From: Pseudomonadota bacterium
GTDB taxonomy: Bacteria; Pseudomonadota; Gammaproteobacteria; Burkholderiales; JAJZUU01
Reading direction: 5' to 3'
Assembly (NCBI GenBank): GCA_021848325.1
Contig: JAJZUU010000001.1
Span: 53,721 to 117,720 of the forward strand
Length of the DNA: 64,000 nucleotides
The notes beneath the pieces are model-generated. The model worked only from the letters and a program-made list of their open reading frames with translations. It searched no databases and was not told the origin of the DNA. Each line of letters begins with the position of its first letter. Within the stretch, counting starts at the first letter, position 1. This document shows, one piece after another, positions 36,164 through 47,770 of this stretch. The position numbers and the translations under genes were made by a program.

Positions 36164-37321
36164 CTAGTCCGCCTGCTTGCGCAGGAAGGCCGGAATATCC
36201 AGCAGTTCCACGCCGGATTGCTTCATGGCCTCTATGGTGGCGTCACGGCGCCGCCGCATCACCGCGGGCTGGTCGAGCACGGCATAGTCCACCTGTTCCA
36301 TCGCGACCGGCGCGCTGTCGGTACCGGTCTTAATAATGGTCAACGGTTTATTCTGCTGACGGTTGACAGGGAGGCCCAGGCCGGTGGCCACCATGGTCAC
36401 GCGCAACCCGTCCTGCATGCTTTCGTCGATCACCGTGCCGACGATTACCGTGGCGTCGTCGGCGGTAAAGCCCTTGATGGTATTCATAACGTCATGGACC
36501 TCCTTCATCTTGAGGCTCATGCTGGCGGTGATGTTCACCAGTATCCCGCGTGCCCCGGACAGGTTGACGTCTTCCAGCAGCGGACTGGCAACGGCCTGTT
36601 CCGCGGCGATGATGGCGCGGTCCGCCCCGGCGGCCTGGGCGGAGCCCATCATGGCCATACCCATCTCGGACATCACCGTCTTGACGTCGGCGAAGTCCAC
36701 GTTCACCAGCCCCGGGCAGTTGATCACCTCGGCGATGCCCGCCACGGCGCCGTAGAGCACGTTGTTGGCGGCCTTGAAGGCGTCCAGCATGCTGACGTCG
36801 TCGCCCAGCACGTGCATCAGCTTCTCGTTGGGGATCACGATCAGCGAGTCCACATGCCGCGACAGGGCTTCGATTCCCTCGTGGGCCACCCGCTGGCGCT
36901 TGCCCTCGAACACGAAGGGCTTGGTCACCACCGCCACGGTGAGAATGCCCAATTCCTTGGCCACTTCCGCCACGATGGGCGCGGCCCCGGTCCCGGTCCC
37001 GCCGCCCATGCCCGCCGTGATGAAAAGCATGTCGGCCCCCTCGATGAACTCGGCGATGCGCTCCCGGTCCTCCAGGGCCGCCTCGCGGCCGATCTCCGGA
37101 TTGGCGCCCGCACCCAGTCCCTTGGTGACCGACGGGCCCAGTTGCAGGGTAGTCTTGGCCTGATTGCGGTTAAGGGCCTGGGCGTCGGTATTGGCGCAAA
37201 TAAACTCCACCCCCTGCACGCCTTGAGCGATCATGTGGTCCACGGCGTTGCCGCCGCAGCCCCCGACGCCGATCACCTTGATTACCGCATCCTGAGTTTG
37301 TGAATCCATGATTTCGAACAT
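36164..37321 (-). CDS. ftsZ: cell division GTPase FtsZ
   Basis: A 385-residue tubulin-like GTPase that forms the division ring. Start ATG at 37321 follows AGGAGG by 6 bp. The nucleotide-binding signature GMGGGTGTGAAP is at about residue 107, with GVGGCGGNAV at the N-terminus and the T7 loop NVDFADVKTVM. The C-terminal peptide DIPAFLRKQAD is the FtsA/ZipA-binding tail. It is followed by lpxC and preceded by ftsA, canonical for dcw. Confidence 0.98.
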   Translation of the reverse strand: MFEIMDSQTQDAVIKVIGVGGCGGNAVDHMIAQGVQGVEFICANTDAQALNRNQAKTTLQLGPSVTKGLGAGANPEIGREAALEDRERIAEFIEGADMLFITAGMGGGTGTGAAPIVAEVAKELGILTVAVVTKPFVFEGKRQRVAHEGIEALSRHVDSLIVIPNEKLMHVLGDDVSMLDAFKAANNVLYGAVAGIAEVINCPGLVNVDFADVKTVMSEMGMAMMGSAQAAGADRAIIAAEQAVASPLLEDVNLSGARGILVNITASMSLKMKEVHDVMNTIKGFTADDATVIVGTVIDESMQDGLRVTMVATGLGLPVNRQQNKPLTIIKTGTDSAPVAMEQVDYAVLDQPAVMRRRRDATIEAMKQSGVELLDIPAFLRKQAD

Positions 37322-37408
37322 TGCTCCCTCCTTCGCTTGTGCAACCGACAGTCACCCCAAAAAACACCGGCCACCGCCCCTGTGCTGCCGACAGTGCCGC
37401 GCCCACCC

Positions 37409-38647
37409 TCAAAAATTGCCTTGGAACCAACTCTTCATCTTGTCCAGAATCTGCTGGAACGAACTGCTCTGCATCCGCACCAGATGGTGCCGCTGGTGCT
37501 GCTCCAGACCGGCGAACAGCAGCCCGACGCAGGTGGAATAGCGGGGGCTGCGCACCACCTCCGCCAAACCGCCCTGGTACTGGGGAACCCCCAGGCGGAC
37601 CGGCATGTGGAATACCTCCTCGCCCAATTCCACCATGCCCTGCATGGCGCTGCTGCCCCCGGTAATCACGATGCCGGAGGACAGCAGGTCCTCGAACCCG
37701 CTACGGCGCAACTCCGCCTGCACCAGCCCATAGAGCTCTTCCACCCGCGGCTCAATCACCTCCGCCAGGGTCTGACGCGAAAGCTGGCGCGCGCCGCGTT
37801 CGCCCACGCCGGGCACCTCCACCATTTCGCGCGGGTCGGCCAACTGCCGCAGGGCGCAGCCGTAAGTGCGCTTGATGTCCTCGGCGTCCTTGGTCGGCGT
37901 GCGCAGGGCCATGGCGATGTCGTTGGTAATCTGGTCCCCGGCGATGGGAATCACCGCCGTATGGCGGATGGCCCCGTCGGTGAACACGGCGATGTCGGTA
38001 GTGCCGCCGCCGATGTCCACCAGGCACACCCCCAGGTCCTTTTCGTCCTCCGACAGGACCGCCATCGCCGAGGCCAGGGGCTGCAGGATCAGGTCGCGCA
38101 CCTCCAGGCCGCAGCGCCTGACGCATTTGACGATGTTCTGAGCCGCACTCACCGCGCCGGTGACGATGTGCACCTTCACTTCCAGGCGCACGCCGCTCAT
38201 ACCCAGCGGTTCGCGCACGTCTTCCTGGCCGTCGATGATGAATTCCTGGGTCAGGATGTGCAGGATCTGCTGATCCATGGGGATGTTCACCGCCCGCGCC
38301 GTCTCGATCACCCGGTCCACGTCGGCCTGGGTGACCTCCTTGTCCTTGATGGCCACCATGCCGTGGGAATTGAAGCCCTTGATATGGCTGCCGGCGATGC
38401 CGGTGTAGACCTCCCGTATTTTGCAGTCGGCCATCAGCTCGGCCTCTTCCAGGGCGCGCTGGATGGCGTTCACCGTGGATTCGATGTTTACCACCACGCC
38501 TTTTTTCAGGCCCCGGGACGGGTGGTTTCCCATGCCGATGATTTCCATCCGCCCCTCGGGCAGCACCTCCGCCACGATGGCGATGATCTTCGAGGTGCCG
38601 ATGTCCAGCCCCACGATCAGATTTTTCTGTTCCTTGGCCTTGCTCAT
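37409..38647 (-). CDS. ftsA: cell division protein FtsA
   Basis: A 412-residue actin-like protein that tethers FtsZ to the membrane. Actin-family phosphate motifs GLDIGTSKI (N-terminus) and CLVDIGGGTTDIAVF (about residue 205), plus adenosine motif GIVITGGSSAMQG (about 330), are present. The C-terminus, QQILDKMKSWFQGNF, is the amphipathic membrane-targeting helix. Its ATG overlaps the ftsQ stop region (4 bp), indicating coupling. Confidence 0.98.
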   Translation of the reverse strand: MSKAKEQKNLIVGLDIGTSKIIAIVAEVLPEGRMEIIGMGNHPSRGLKKGVVVNIESTVNAIQRALEEAELMADCKIREVYTGIAGSHIKGFNSHGMVAIKDKEVTQADVDRVIETARAVNIPMDQQILHILTQEFIIDGQEDVREPLGMSGVRLEVKVHIVTGAVSAAQNIVKCVRRCGLEVRDLILQPLASAMAVLSEDEKDLGVCLVDIGGGTTDIAVFTDGAIRHTAVIPIAGDQITNDIAMALRTPTKDAEDIKRTYGCALRQLADPREMVEVPGVGERGARQLSRQTLAEVIEPRVEELYGLVQAELRRSGFEDLLSSGIVITGGSSAMQGMVELGEEVFHMPVRLGVPQYQGGLAEVVRSPRYSTCVGLLFAGLEQHQRHHLVRMQSSSFQQILDKMKSWFQGNF

Positions 38648-39375
38648 GCCCTTCTCCCTGTCCCGACCGCCGTCCCCGCGACGCTCGGCCAGCGCACGGC
38701 AAATCCATTTGGATAACGCAAATCCACGTAGCGCACCGTCCCGGGAATCTTGGCGATGGTCTGGTCGTAGACCGCCACGAACTTCGCCAGGCGCGCATCC
38801 GGCTGCTCCCGTCCCAGTTCGATCACCAGCCCGTTATTCAGACGCACCTCCCATGCACGGCGCGGGGACAGAACGATCTGGGCCAGCGCCAGCTTGAGCG
38901 GTTCCAATTCCTCCTTGAAGGTCAGGTAATGCCGCGCAATCTCGCCCTCGTCCCCCGCCTCCCCGATGAACACCGGCAACGGCTTGTTGGATGCCGCCTG
39001 GAACAACTCCCCCTTGGTGTCCACCAGGGCCATGTTGCCCCAGCGCGCCAGGGCCTCGTGTTCCTCCAGCACCACTTCCAGCCGGTCCGGCCAGCGCCGG
39101 CGCACCGTGGCGCTGCGCACCCAGGGCAGCTTCTCGAAGGCGAGCCGGGCCTGGTCCAGATCCAGGGTGAAGAAATTGCCCTTGAGGGTGCGGCTCACCA
39201 CGTACTGCACCTGCTCCCGCGTCAAGTGGTTGAGTTGTCCGTTCACCACCACTTGCCGCAACGGAAATATGGGCAGGTGGACCACGAGAAACAGCACCGA
39301 ATAGAGCAGCAGGATGGCCGCCAGGGCATACAGCAGATCGGCCAGCCACATCAGCAGGTGCGGCTTATTCCACAC
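38644..39375 (-). CDS. ftsQ: cell division protein FtsQ
   Basis: A 243-residue bitopic division protein linking early and late divisome parts. The start is GTG with GGAG 7 bp upstream; it overlaps the ddl stop. A TM helix lies at about 12-33. The POTRA domain follows ([20 protein letters not shown], about 36-105), then the FtsQ domain to the C-terminus. The motif [19 protein letters not shown] is family-typical. Confidence 0.95.
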   Translation of the reverse strand: MWNKPHLLMWLADLLYALAAILLLYSVLFLVVHLPIFPLRQVVVNGQLNHLTREQVQYVVSRTLKGNFFTLDLDQARLAFEKLPWVRSATVRRRWPDRLEVVLEEHEALARWGNMALVDTKGELFQAASNKPLPVFIGEAGDEGEIARHYLTFKEELEPLKLALAQIVLSPRRAWEVRLNNGLVIELGREQPDARLAKFVAVYDQTIAKIPGTVRYVDLRYPNGFAVRWPSVAGTAVGTGRRA

Positions 39376-40318
39376 GGGCCATCTCCAGGATCTCCAGCAC
39401 CAGTTCCTCGAAACTCTGCCCGCTCTGGCGCGCCGCCATGGGCACCAGGCTGTGGTCGGTCATCCCGGGCGAGGTATTGACCTCCAGGAAATACGGCTTG
39501 CCGTCCCGATCCAGCATCAGATCGACCCGCCCCCATCCGCGGCAGCCGAGCACCCGGAAGGCGCTCATCACCCGTTCCGCCAACCGCCGTTCCTCCTCCG
39601 CGGGCAGGCCCGGACAAAGGTAGCGGGTGTCGTCCGCGAAGTACTTGGCGTCGTAGTCATAGAATTCGTGGGGGGTCTCGATGCGGATGGAGGGCAGCAC
39701 CCGGTCGGCCACGATGGGGAACTGCACCTCCTGGCCGTCGATATAGGCCTCCGCCAGCACCAGGCTGTCGTATTTGGCCGCCTCCCGGTAGGCGGCGCCC
39801 AATTCCGCCACGGTCTTGGCCTTGCTCACGCCGATGCTGGAACCCTCGCAGGCCGGCTTGACGAAGATCGGCAGCCCCAGTTCCCGCACCACCGCGTCCA
39901 GGTCGCTGCCGGCGTCGATCAGACGGTACGCGGGCGTGGGGATGCCCGCCGCCAGCCACAGCAGCTTGCTGCGCCACTTGTCCATGGCCAGTGCCGACGC
40001 CATCACGCCGCTCCCGGTGTAGGGTATCCCCAGCAGTTCCAGCGCCCCCTGGATCGTGCCGTCCTCCCCGTAGCGTCCGTGCAGGGCGATGAAAACCCGG
40101 TCGAAGCGCTCCGCGATCAACTCGTCCAGGCCGCGGCGGCCGGTGTCGAACGGGTGGGCGTCCACCCCCCGGCGGCGCAGCGCCGCGAGCACGGCGTTGC
40201 CGCTCAGGAGGGAAATTTCGCGCTCGGCGGAACGCCCGCCCAGCAGCACCGCCACCTTGCCGAAACGCTCGGGGCCTCCCCTATCGGTCGCGGCGACGGG
40301 CGGGAAAGATGCATTCAT
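39365..40318 (-). CDS. ddl: D-alanine--D-alanine ligase
   Basis: A 317-residue ATP-grasp enzyme that makes the D-Ala-D-Ala dipeptide for peptidoglycan. Motifs: [53 protein letters not shown], and [16 protein letters not shown] with Mg-binding residues near the C-terminus. The ATG overlaps the murB stop (ATGA), and its own end overlaps ftsQ by 11 bp. Confidence 0.98.
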   Translation of the reverse strand: MNASFPPVAATDRGGPERFGKVAVLLGGRSAEREISLLSGNAVLAALRRRGVDAHPFDTGRRGLDELIAERFDRVFIALHGRYGEDGTIQGALELLGIPYTGSGVMASALAMDKWRSKLLWLAAGIPTPAYRLIDAGSDLDAVVRELGLPIFVKPACEGSSIGVSKAKTVAELGAAYREAAKYDSLVLAEAYIDGQEVQFPIVADRVLPSIRIETPHEFYDYDAKYFADDTRYLCPGLPAEEERRLAERVMSAFRVLGCRGWGRVDLMLDRDGKPYFLEVNTSPGMTDHSLVPMAARQSGQSFEELVLEILEMARVE

Positions 40319-41358
40319 GTTTTGCTCCTGGCGTCTGAGGCAAGGGGTTCGCCCACGATCCTGACCTCCCGCTCCAACTGCACCCCGTGCCTTTGGCGAA
40401 CGGCGTCCCGCACCGCTTCGATCAGCGTTTCGATGTCGCCCGCCGTGGCGGAGCCGGTATTCACGATGAAGTTGGCGTGCTTGGGCGACACCATGGCGCC
40501 GCCGACGGCCTTTCCCTTCACACCGCAGGACTCGATCAGACGCGCGGCGAAGTCATCGGGCGGGTTGCGGAACACCGAGCCGGCGTTGGGCAGATTCAAG
40601 GGTTGGCTGGCGATGCGCCGCTGCAGCAGCGCCCTGATTTTGTTCATGGATGCCTCGCCGTCACCCCGTTCCAGCGCGAACCAGGCGGCGACGAACCATT
40701 CCTTGCTGGGCACCCGCCCATCCGCGGGCACGCGCTGCGCCACGTGGCGATAGCCGATTTCGTAATCGGCCGGGCTGCGCTCGTGCCATTCGCCCTTGCG
40801 GTTTAGGGTCAGCACACCGGCCACGATCTCCCATGTCTGCGCGCCGTAGCAGCCCGCGTTCATGGCCAGCGCGCCGCCAACCGTGCCCGGGATGCCGGCC
40901 AGGAACTCGGCCCCCACCAGCCCGTGGCGGGCCGCGAATCGCGCCACCTTCGGGCTGGCCACCCCGGCCTCGGCGTAGACCAAGTCCGATGAACCGTCGC
41001 TTTCCAGCCTGACGGCCTTGCCGCTTTTCCTCTGTTCCAGGCAGAGTTTGTCCAGGGCGCCGTGCAGCAACACGACCGTGCCGCGTATGCCCCCGTCCCG
41101 CACCAGCAGGTTGCTGCCCAAGCCCACCATGTACACCGGCTCGTCCGCCGGCAGGGATTTCAGGAACAGCGCCAGGTCCGCGAGGTCGGCCGGAATGTAG
41201 GCCCGGTCGGCAGGCCCCCCGGCGCGCCAACTGGTGTGCCGGCTCATGGGCTCGTCCCTGCGCAGCCGCCCGCGCAGGCCATAGCCGGCGGATGCCGCAC
41301 CGGACGCGGACACGGCGCCGCCAGAGCTTCCCTGGAGGATTTCCTCGCTGCGCCTCAT
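40315..41358 (-). CDS. murB: UDP-N-acetylenolpyruvoylglucosamine reductase
   Basis: A 347-residue FAD-dependent enzyme that reduces UDP-GlcNAc-enolpyruvate to UDP-MurNAc. FAD-binding motif [19 protein letters not shown], substrate motifs [18 protein letters not shown] and [19 protein letters not shown] (with the catalytic Ser of GSVFRNP) are present. About 36 residues precede the core ([17 protein letters not shown]) and look non-conserved, but the ATG overlaps the murC stop, supporting this start. Confidence 0.97.
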   Translation of the reverse strand: MRRSEEILQGSSGGAVSASGAASAGYGLRGRLRRDEPMSRHTSWRAGGPADRAYIPADLADLALFLKSLPADEPVYMVGLGSNLLVRDGGIRGTVVLLHGALDKLCLEQRKSGKAVRLESDGSSDLVYAEAGVASPKVARFAARHGLVGAEFLAGIPGTVGGALAMNAGCYGAQTWEIVAGVLTLNRKGEWHERSPADYEIGYRHVAQRVPADGRVPSKEWFVAAWFALERGDGEASMNKIRALLQRRIASQPLNLPNAGSVFRNPPDDFAARLIESCGVKGKAVGGAMVSPKHANFIVNTGSATAGDIETLIEAVRDAVRQRHGVQLEREVRIVGEPLASDARSKT

Positions 41359-42767
41359 GTTGCGTCCTTTGCCAGCGCCTGGGGCACCTGGCCGATGGAG
41401 CCCGCCCCCATGGTGAGCACCACGTCGCCGTCCTGGGCCACGCCGCGGATCGCCTGAGGCAGTTCATCCGCGTGTTCCACAAAAATCGGCTCCACCTTGC
41501 CGGCCACCCTGATGGCCCGCGCCAGGGCCCTGCCGTCCGCCGCAACGATGGGCGCCTCGCCGGCGGCATAGACCTCGGTGAGCAGCAGCACGTCCACCGT
41601 CGACAGCACCCGCACGAAATCCTCGAACACGTCCCGGGTACGGGTGTAGCGGTGGGGCTGAAAGGCCAGCACCAGGCGCCGCCCCGGGAAGGCGCCCCGC
41701 ACCGCCTCCAGGGTGGCCTGCATCTCCACCGGGTGGTGTCCGTAATCGTCGATCAGGGAATACGTGCCGCCGCCCTCCAGGGGGATCTCCCCGTAGCGCT
41801 GGAAGCGCCTGCCGACCCCCTTGAATTCCGCCAGCGCCTTGACGATGGCGGCGTCCGACGCGCCCACCTCCATTCCCACGGCGATGGCCGCCAACGCATT
41901 CTGCACGTTGTGCAATCCGGGCAGGTTCAGGGTGACCGGCAGGTTGCCGCAAGCGGGCTGCGGCGGCTTACCCGCGGGCTTGCGCACCACGGTGAACACC
42001 ATTTGCCCGTCCTGATGGCTCACATCGGTCGCCCGGATCTGGGCCGCCTCGGACAGGCCATAGGTGGTCACCGGCTTGGTGACGAGCGGCATGATGTCGC
42101 GCACGTTGGCATCGTCCACGCACAGCACCGCCATGCCATAGAAGGGCAGGTGCTGCAGGAAATCCACGAACGCCTGCTTGAGGCGGCCGAAATCGTGGCC
42201 GTAGGTGTCCATGTGGTCCGCGTCGATGTTGGTGACCACCGCCAGCACCGGCTGCAGGTAGAGGAAGGAGGCGTCGGACTCGTCTGCCTCGGCCACCAGG
42301 AATTCGCCGCTTCCGAGCTTGGCGTGGGAGCCCGCGCTGGTAAGCCTGCCGCCGATCACGAAGGTGGGGTCCATGCCGGCCTCCGCCAGGATGCTGGCAA
42401 CCAGGCTGGTGGTGGTGGTCTTGCCGTGGGTGCCCGCCACTGCGATCCCCTGGCGCAGCCGCATCAGTTCCGCCAGCATCAGGGCGCGCGGCACCACCGG
42501 GATGTTGTTCTCCCGCGCCGCCACCACCTCCGGGTTGTCGGCCTGGACGGCGGTGGACACCACCACCGCGTCGGCCCCGGCGATATGCTGCGCCGCGTGG
42601 CCGCGCCACACCTTCGCGCCCAGGCCCGTCAGCCGCTGCGTGGCGCCGCTGTCCGCCATGTCCGAGCCGCTCACCTGGAATCCGAGATTCAACAGTACCT
42701 CGGCGATCCCGCTCATGCCGGAGCCCCCGATGCCTACGAAATGTACGTGTTTGACCTTGTGTCTCAT
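41355..42767 (-). CDS. murC: UDP-N-acetylmuramate--L-alanine ligase
   Basis: A 470-residue Mur ligase adding L-Ala to UDP-MurNAc. N-terminal nucleotide-binding [22 protein letters not shown]-binding [16 protein letters not shown] (about 115) and [14 protein letters not shown] (about 345) are diagnostic of MurC. It is coupled to murB by ATGA and lies 54 bp after murG. Confidence 0.98.
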   Translation of the reverse strand: MRHKVKHVHFVGIGGSGMSGIAEVLLNLGFQVSGSDMADSGATQRLTGLGAKVWRGHAAQHIAGADAVVVSTAVQADNPEVVAARENNIPVVPRALMLAELMRLRQGIAVAGTHGKTTTTSLVASILAEAGMDPTFVIGGRLTSAGSHAKLGSGEFLVAEADESDASFLYLQPVLAVVTNIDADHMDTYGHDFGRLKQAFVDFLQHLPFYGMAVLCVDDANVRDIMPLVTKPVTTYGLSEAAQIRATDVSHQDGQMVFTVVRKPAGKPPQPACGNLPVTLNLPGLHNVQNALAAIAVGMEVGASDAAIVKALAEFKGVGRRFQRYGEIPLEGGGTYSLIDDYGHHPVEMQATLEAVRGAFPGRRLVLAFQPHRYTRTRDVFEDFVRVLSTVDVLLLTEVYAAGEAPIVAADGRALARAIRVAGKVEPIFVEHADELPQAIRGVAQDGDVVLTMGAGSIGQVPQALAKDAT

Positions 42768-42821
42768 GTCGCCGCCCTGTTCAATGAAAGGGCACCCAAA
42801 GTGGTTTCGGTCTACCCGTCT

Positions 42822-43961
42822 TCACGCCGCCAGATCCATGCACGCTTGCGCCACCACCGCGGCCGCTTCCGGCTTGCCCAGGGCGCGCGCGGCGGCCGCC
42901 ATCTCCAGCAGCCTGGCCCGGCTCAGCCCGGCGATGGTGTCGGCCAGGGCCTGCGGGGTCAACTGCGCCTGAGGCAACAGGACGGCCGCGCCCCGGTCGC
43001 TCAGGAAACGGGCATTCTGCGTCTGGTGATCGTCCACCGCGTGGGGGTAGGGCACCAGAACGGCCGCGACACCGGCGGCCGCCAGCTCCGACACGGTAAG
43101 CGCCCCGGCCCGGCAGATCACCAGGTCGCACCATCCGTATTGCTCTGCCATGTTGCCGATGAAGGCCCGGGTGTCCGCCTCCACCCCCGCCGCGGCATAG
43201 TTTTCCCGGAGGGTCTGCAGGTGCCGCTCGCCGGCCTGGTGCACGACCTCCGGCCGCCCCGCGAGGGGCAGCAGGGCCAGCGCCTTTGGCACGGTCTCGT
43301 TCAGCGCCGCCGCGCCCAGGCTTCCGCCCACCACCAGCAGGCGCAGCCTGCCGCTGCGGCCCCGAAGACGCGCAACCGGCTGTTGCACGGCGGCAATGTC
43401 GGCCCGCACCGGGTTGCCGCACCATGCCGTCTCGGGCCTGGAGCACAGCAGCGGCCGGTCTCCCTTGCCGGCGAACGCCGAAGGAAAGGCCACCATGACC
43501 TTGTCCGCCAGGCACACCAGCACCCGGTTGGCGAGCCCGGCCACCGAATTCTGCTCATGAATCACCAGGGGCCTGGCCAGCAGCACCGCCATCATCCCGC
43601 CCGGAAATGCCGTGTAGCCCCCCATCCCCAGCACCACGTCGGGGCGGCGCCGGAAGATGACCCGCGCGCTTTGCACGAAGGCCAGGATCAGCGCCAGCGG
43701 CAGCAAGAACCAGCGCAGCAGCCCGTTGCCCCTCACCCCGGAGAACTTCACCCAGGCCATCTCGTAGCCCTGCTCCGGCACCAGCCGGGCCTCCATTCCG
43801 CTCCGGGTGCCCAGCCACACCACGTCCCAGCCCTTCTCCCGCAAACGGTCCGCGACCGCCAACGCAGGGAAAATGTGGCCCCCGGTGCCCCCGGCCATGA
43901 TCAGAATGGTCCGGGCGGACACAGTGCGGACAGGTGATGTTTCAGCACGCTGAGGCATCAT
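42822..43961 (-). CDS. murG: UDP-GlcNAc:lipid I N-acetylglucosaminyltransferase
   Basis: A 379-residue GT28 enzyme that converts lipid I to lipid II on the inner face of the membrane. The G-loops MAGGTGGHIFPALAVADRL (N-terminus) and VVGGSLGAAALNETVP (about 200), plus the UDP-GlcNAc site CRAGALTVSELAAAGV, are visible. About 18 residues precede the core and the start could be internal. It follows ftsW by 46 bp. Confidence 0.97.
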   Translation of the reverse strand: MMPQRAETSPVRTVSARTILIMAGGTGGHIFPALAVADRLREKGWDVVWLGTRSGMEARLVPEQGYEMAWVKFSGVRGNGLLRWFLLPLALILAFVQSARVIFRRRPDVVLGMGGYTAFPGGMMAVLLARPLVIHEQNSVAGLANRVLVCLADKVMVAFPSAFAGKGDRPLLCSRPETAWCGNPVRADIAAVQQPVARLRGRSGRLRLLVVGGSLGAAALNETVPKALALLPLAGRPEVVHQAGERHLQTLRENYAAAGVEADTRAFIGNMAEQYGWCDLVICRAGALTVSELAAAGVAAVLVPYPHAVDDHQTQNARFLSDRGAAVLLPQAQLTPQALADTIAGLSRARLLEMAAAARALGKPEAAAVVAQACMDLAA

Positions 43962-44007
43962 GCTTTCTCACTCGGCAATCCGGGTTTCCGCAACCGTAAA
44001 CAGGGCA

Positions 44008-45168
44008 TCATGCCGCGTATCCCTTCGTTAATTGGCGATTTTCCCAGTCCACTCGCAGGAGGAGGGCGATGGCCGCGCAGTTGGCGGCGGCGCCGCTGCC
44101 GCCGAAGCTCAGCAGGGGCAAGGTCAACCCCTTGGTGGGCAACATTCCCATGTTCACCCCCATGTTGATGATCGCCTGGACGCCGAGCCATACGCCGATG
44201 CCGTGCGCCACCAGGGCCGCAAACGGGCGCTCCAGCCCGTTTGCCTGGCGCGCGATGGCGAACGCGCGCGCCACCAGCCACGCGAACAGCCCGATCACCG
44301 CGCATACGCCGGCGAAGCCCAGTTCCTCGGCAATGACCGCCAGGAGAAAATCGGTATGGGCCTCCGGCAGGTAGAACAACTTCTCCACGCTCCTTCCCAG
44401 GCCGACCCCCCACCACTCGCCCCGCCCAAAGGCGATCAGGGCGTGGCTCAACTGGTAGCCCTTGCCGAACGGGTCGGCCCAGGGGTCCATGAAGCCGATC
44501 ACGCGCTGCATGCGGTAGGGCGAGGTCCAGATCAAGAACAGAAAACCCACCAGCAGCAGGACAATCAGGCCGGCAAATTGCTTCCAGCTGAGCCCTCCCA
44601 GGAACAGGATGGACATGGCAATGGAGATGATGACCGCAAACGCGCCGAAATCCGGTTCCCGCAGCAACAGCCCCCCCGTCACCAGCATCACCACCAGCAT
44701 CGGCAGGAAGGCCTTACTGAAGCTGTCCATGTGGGCGGCCTTGCGCACCGTGTAGTCCGCCGCGTACATCACCGCGAACAGCTTCATGAACTCGGACGGC
44801 TGCAGGTTGATCACGAACAGCGAAAGCCAGCGCCGGCTGCCGTTGACTTCGCGGCCGATGCCCGGGATCAGAACCACCACCAGCAGCGCGACGCCCAGTA
44901 TGAAAAGATAAGGTGCCAGCCGCTGCCAGACGCGCATCGGAATCTGGAACAGAAACAACGACAGGAGTACGCTGACGCCGATGAACACGCCGTCGCGCAC
45001 CAGGAAATAGGTGGCCTGGTGACCCGTGTGGCGGTCGGCCTCGGCGATGGCAATGGAGGCCGAATACACCATCACCAGGCCGAACCCGAGCAGGATCAGC
45101 GTGACCCACACCAGCGGCACGTCGTATTCGGGCAGCGAGCGCGGCTCGCGCGGACCGGAGTAGATCAT
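44008..45168 (-). CDS. ftsW: peptidoglycan glycosyltransferase FtsW
   Basis: A 386-residue SEDS-family membrane enzyme that polymerises septal glycan with FtsI. The ATG at 45168 (MIYSGPREP) overlaps the murD stop by ATGA; the longer open frame upstream lies over murD. About ten TM helices are apparent. Signatures include [23 protein letters not shown] and the C-terminal [19 protein letters not shown] with [13 protein letters not shown]. Confidence 0.97.
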   Translation of the reverse strand: MIYSGPREPRSLPEYDVPLVWVTLILLGFGLVMVYSASIAIAEADRHTGHQATYFLVRDGVFIGVSVLLSLFLFQIPMRVWQRLAPYLFILGVALLVVVLIPGIGREVNGSRRWLSLFVINLQPSEFMKLFAVMYAADYTVRKAAHMDSFSKAFLPMLVVMLVTGGLLLREPDFGAFAVIISIAMSILFLGGLSWKQFAGLIVLLLVGFLFLIWTSPYRMQRVIGFMDPWADPFGKGYQLSHALIAFGRGEWWGVGLGRSVEKLFYLPEAHTDFLLAVIAEELGFAGVCAVIGLFAWLVARAFAIARQANGLERPFAALVAHGIGVWLGVQAIINMGVNMGMLPTKGLTLPLLSFGGSGAAANCAAIALLLRVDWENRQLTKGYAA

Positions 45169-46592
45169 CGCCCCACCCCTCGGCTGCCGCCGACCCGTAG
45201 CGCCTCGACCGCGGCCACAAATACCTGCGCCCGGTGCTCGTAGTTGCGAAACATGTCGAAGCTGGCACAGGCGGGGGAAAGTAGGACCGCGTCTCCCGGC
45301 CATGCCTGGGAAAAGGCGGCGGCTACCGCTTCCTCCATGCTCCCCGCACGCACCGTCGGTATCCCCGAGCCCTCTATGGCGGTGCCGATCTTTTCGCCAT
45401 CGCGTCCGATCAGCACCACCGCTCTGGCGTGGCACGCAACCGCATCCTTGAGCGGGCTGAAGTCCTGGCCCTTGCCGTCGCCCCCGGCGATCAGCACGAC
45501 CTTGGGCCCGCCGGCCTGGGCGGACGAGGGGGGCGTCATTCCCTCCAGCGCAGCCTGGGTGGCACCCACATTGGTGCCCTTCGAATCGTCGTAAAAATGG
45601 ACCCCATCCACGTCCGCCACCCACTGAACCCGGTGCGGCAGCCCGGTAAACCCGCGCAGTGCCTCAAGCAGAGGGGCCAAGGGCAGCCCGATGGAGCGGC
45701 ACAGGGCCAGGGCGGCCAGCGCATTGGCGGCGTTGTGCAGCCCCGGGACCGGCAGTTCTTCCAGATGCATGAGTTTGTCGGCGCCGCGGGCGAGCCAGGT
45801 TGCGCCCTTCGACTCCAGCAGCCCCCAATCTTCCTCCCCGGGCGGTGCATCCAGGCCGAAGGTGGTAACCGGGCGCCCGGGCAACGCCATCGCCTGCGAG
45901 CAGCGGTCTCCGCGGTTCAGCACCTGCGCCCCGGTTCCCTGAAAGATGCGGGCCTTGGCGGCCGCGTAGCGTTCCATGTCGGGATAGCGGTCCAGGTGGT
46001 CCTCGCTCACGTTGAGTACCGTCGCCGCGGCGGCGTTCAGGTCGTGGGTCGTCTCCAACTGGAAACTGGACAGCTCCAGCACATAGACGTCGGCCAAGGG
46101 GACGGCTTCGTCTCCCAGCACGTCCAGCACCGGCAGCCCGATGTTGCCGGCCACCACCGTTGCCAGCCCGGCGGCCTGGCACATTTTTCCGACCATCGAG
46201 GTTACCGTGCTCTTGCCGTTGGAGCCGGTAATCGCCAGGATCGGCAGCGGACCTCGCGGAGCGCGCTGCTCCAGCGCCCGGGCGAACAGGTCCACGTCCC
46301 CGACGACTGGAATTCCCCGCGCCTGTGCCCGCTGCAGCACCGGCTCCGCCAGGGGCACGCCGGGGCTCGCCACGATCAAGTCGATACCGTCGATCAGGCG
46401 CTCCGTAAAGGCGCCCGCGACCAGTGCCACGGCGGGCAGATCTGCCGCCAGCCGCGCGGCGTTCGGGGGGACGGGGCGGCTGTCGGCCACGCGCAGCCGG
46501 GCCCCCTGGCGGACGAGCCAGCGGCTGGCGGAAAACCCGGTTTCCCCCAGGCCCAGCACCAGCACGTTCCTGTCTTTCAACTGGATGTCCAT
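45165..46592 (-). CDS. murD: UDP-N-acetylmuramoylalanine--D-glutamate ligase
   Basis: A 475-residue Mur ligase adding D-Glu. [19 protein letters not shown] is the N-terminal UDP-binding loop, [17 protein letters not shown] the ATP loop (about 120), and [16 protein letters not shown] the central-domain motif. Length is normal. It lies between mraY (46 bp upstream gap) and ftsW (4-bp overlap). Confidence 0.98.
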   Translation of the reverse strand: MDIQLKDRNVLVLGLGETGFSASRWLVRQGARLRVADSRPVPPNAARLAADLPAVALVAGAFTERLIDGIDLIVASPGVPLAEPVLQRAQARGIPVVGDVDLFARALEQRAPRGPLPILAITGSNGKSTVTSMVGKMCQAAGLATVVAGNIGLPVLDVLGDEAVPLADVYVLELSSFQLETTHDLNAAAATVLNVSEDHLDRYPDMERYAAAKARIFQGTGAQVLNRGDRCSQAMALPGRPVTTFGLDAPPGEEDWGLLESKGATWLARGADKLMHLEELPVPGLHNAANALAALALCRSIGLPLAPLLEALRGFTGLPHRVQWVADVDGVHFYDDSKGTNVGATQAALEGMTPPSSAQAGGPKVVLIAGGDGKGQDFSPLKDAVACHARAVVLIGRDGEKIGTAIEGSGIPTVRAGSMEEAVAAAFSQAWPGDAVLLSPACASFDMFRNYEHRAQVFVAAVEALRVGGSRGVGR

Positions 46593-46638
46593 TTCGACCC
46601 TTGCCTGGTTGGCGGCGAAGCGCCGCCCCGTTGCGCCC

Positions 46639-47724
46639 TCATCTCAGTTTCAGCGTGGACAGCCCGAACAGCACCAGCATCATGGTGATGATCCAGAACC
46701 GCACCACTACCTGGTTTTCTTTCCAGCCCTTGAGTTCGTAGTGGTGGTGCAATGGGGCCATACGGAAGATGCGCCTGCCAGTCAGCTTGAAGGATGCCAC
46801 CTGCAGCATCACCGACAGGGTTTCCACCACGAACACGCCACCCATGATGAACAGCACGATCTCCTGGCGCACGATCACCGCCACCGTCCCCAGGGCCGCA
46901 CCCAGGGCCAGGGCGCCCACGTCCCCCATGAACACCTCGGCCGGATAGGCGTTGAACCACAGAAAACCCAGTCCGGCGCCGCCGATGGAGGCGCAGAATA
47001 CGGCCAGCTCCCCCGCACCCGGGATATGAGGCAGCCCAAGGTAGCGCGAGAAGTAAAAATGCCCAGCCACATAGGCAAAAATCGCCAGCGCCCCGCCCAC
47101 CATTACCGTCGGCAGGATGGCGAGGCCGTCCAGGCCGTCGGTGAGATTGACCGCATTGCTGCTGCCGACGATGACGAAATAGGTGAGCACCGCGTAGCCC
47201 GTGACGCCGAGGGGGATCGCCACCGTCTTGAAGAAGGGCACGATCAGTTCGGTCTGCGCTGGCAGCGTCGAGCTGTAGGCGAGATACACGGCAACCCCGG
47301 CGCCGATCAGCGATTGCCAAAAATACTTGACCTTGGCGGGCAGGCCTTTGGGGTTGCGGTGCACCACCTTGCGGTAGTCGTCCACCCAGCCGATGACGCC
47401 GAATCCCACGGTGGTGGCCAGCACCACCCACACGTAGGGATTGCTGAGATCGGCCCACAGCAGCGTGGTGGCCGCGATGGACACGATGATCAGCGCTCCC
47501 CCCATGGTCGGGGTGCCGGCCTTGGTCAGGTGAGTCTGCGGCCCGTCGCTGCGCACTGCCTGACCGATTTTGTAGACGGTGAGCTTGCGGATCATGGCGG
47601 GGCCCACCACGAAGGAAATGGCAAGGGCGGTCATGGTGGCCAGCACCGCCCGCAGGGTGATGTAGTTGAACACGTTGAAGGCGCGGATATCGTGCCCCAA
47701 CCATTGAAACAGCGCTAACAGCAT
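46639..47724 (-). CDS. mraY: phospho-N-acetylmuramoyl-pentapeptide transferase
   Basis: A 361-residue integral membrane enzyme that transfers phospho-MurNAc-pentapeptide to undecaprenyl phosphate, making lipid I. Ten hydrophobic segments are evident. Signatures are [23 protein letters not shown] (metal-binding Asp pair), [10 protein letters not shown] and [13 protein letters not shown] with the conserved His cluster. It follows murF by 46 bp. Confidence 0.98.
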   Translation of the reverse strand: MLLALFQWLGHDIRAFNVFNYITLRAVLATMTALAISFVVGPAMIRKLTVYKIGQAVRSDGPQTHLTKAGTPTMGGALIIVSIAATTLLWADLSNPYVWVVLATTVGFGVIGWVDDYRKVVHRNPKGLPAKVKYFWQSLIGAGVAVYLAYSSTLPAQTELIVPFFKTVAIPLGVTGYAVLTYFVIVGSSNAVNLTDGLDGLAILPTVMVGGALAIFAYVAGHFYFSRYLGLPHIPGAGELAVFCASIGGAGLGFLWFNAYPAEVFMGDVGALALGAALGTVAVIVRQEIVLFIMGGVFVVETLSVMLQVASFKLTGRRIFRMAPLHHHYELKGWKENQVVVRFWIITMMLVLFGLSTLKLR

Positions 47725-47770
47725 GGATTCTCCAACGGTCCGCTACGCAAGACGCCCTTGCCCTTCATCT

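Noticed and set aside
41292..43937. 881-codon plus-strand frame opposite murC and murG
   Set aside because: Same reason: shadow of conserved minus-strand genes, no domain, no ribosome-binding site.
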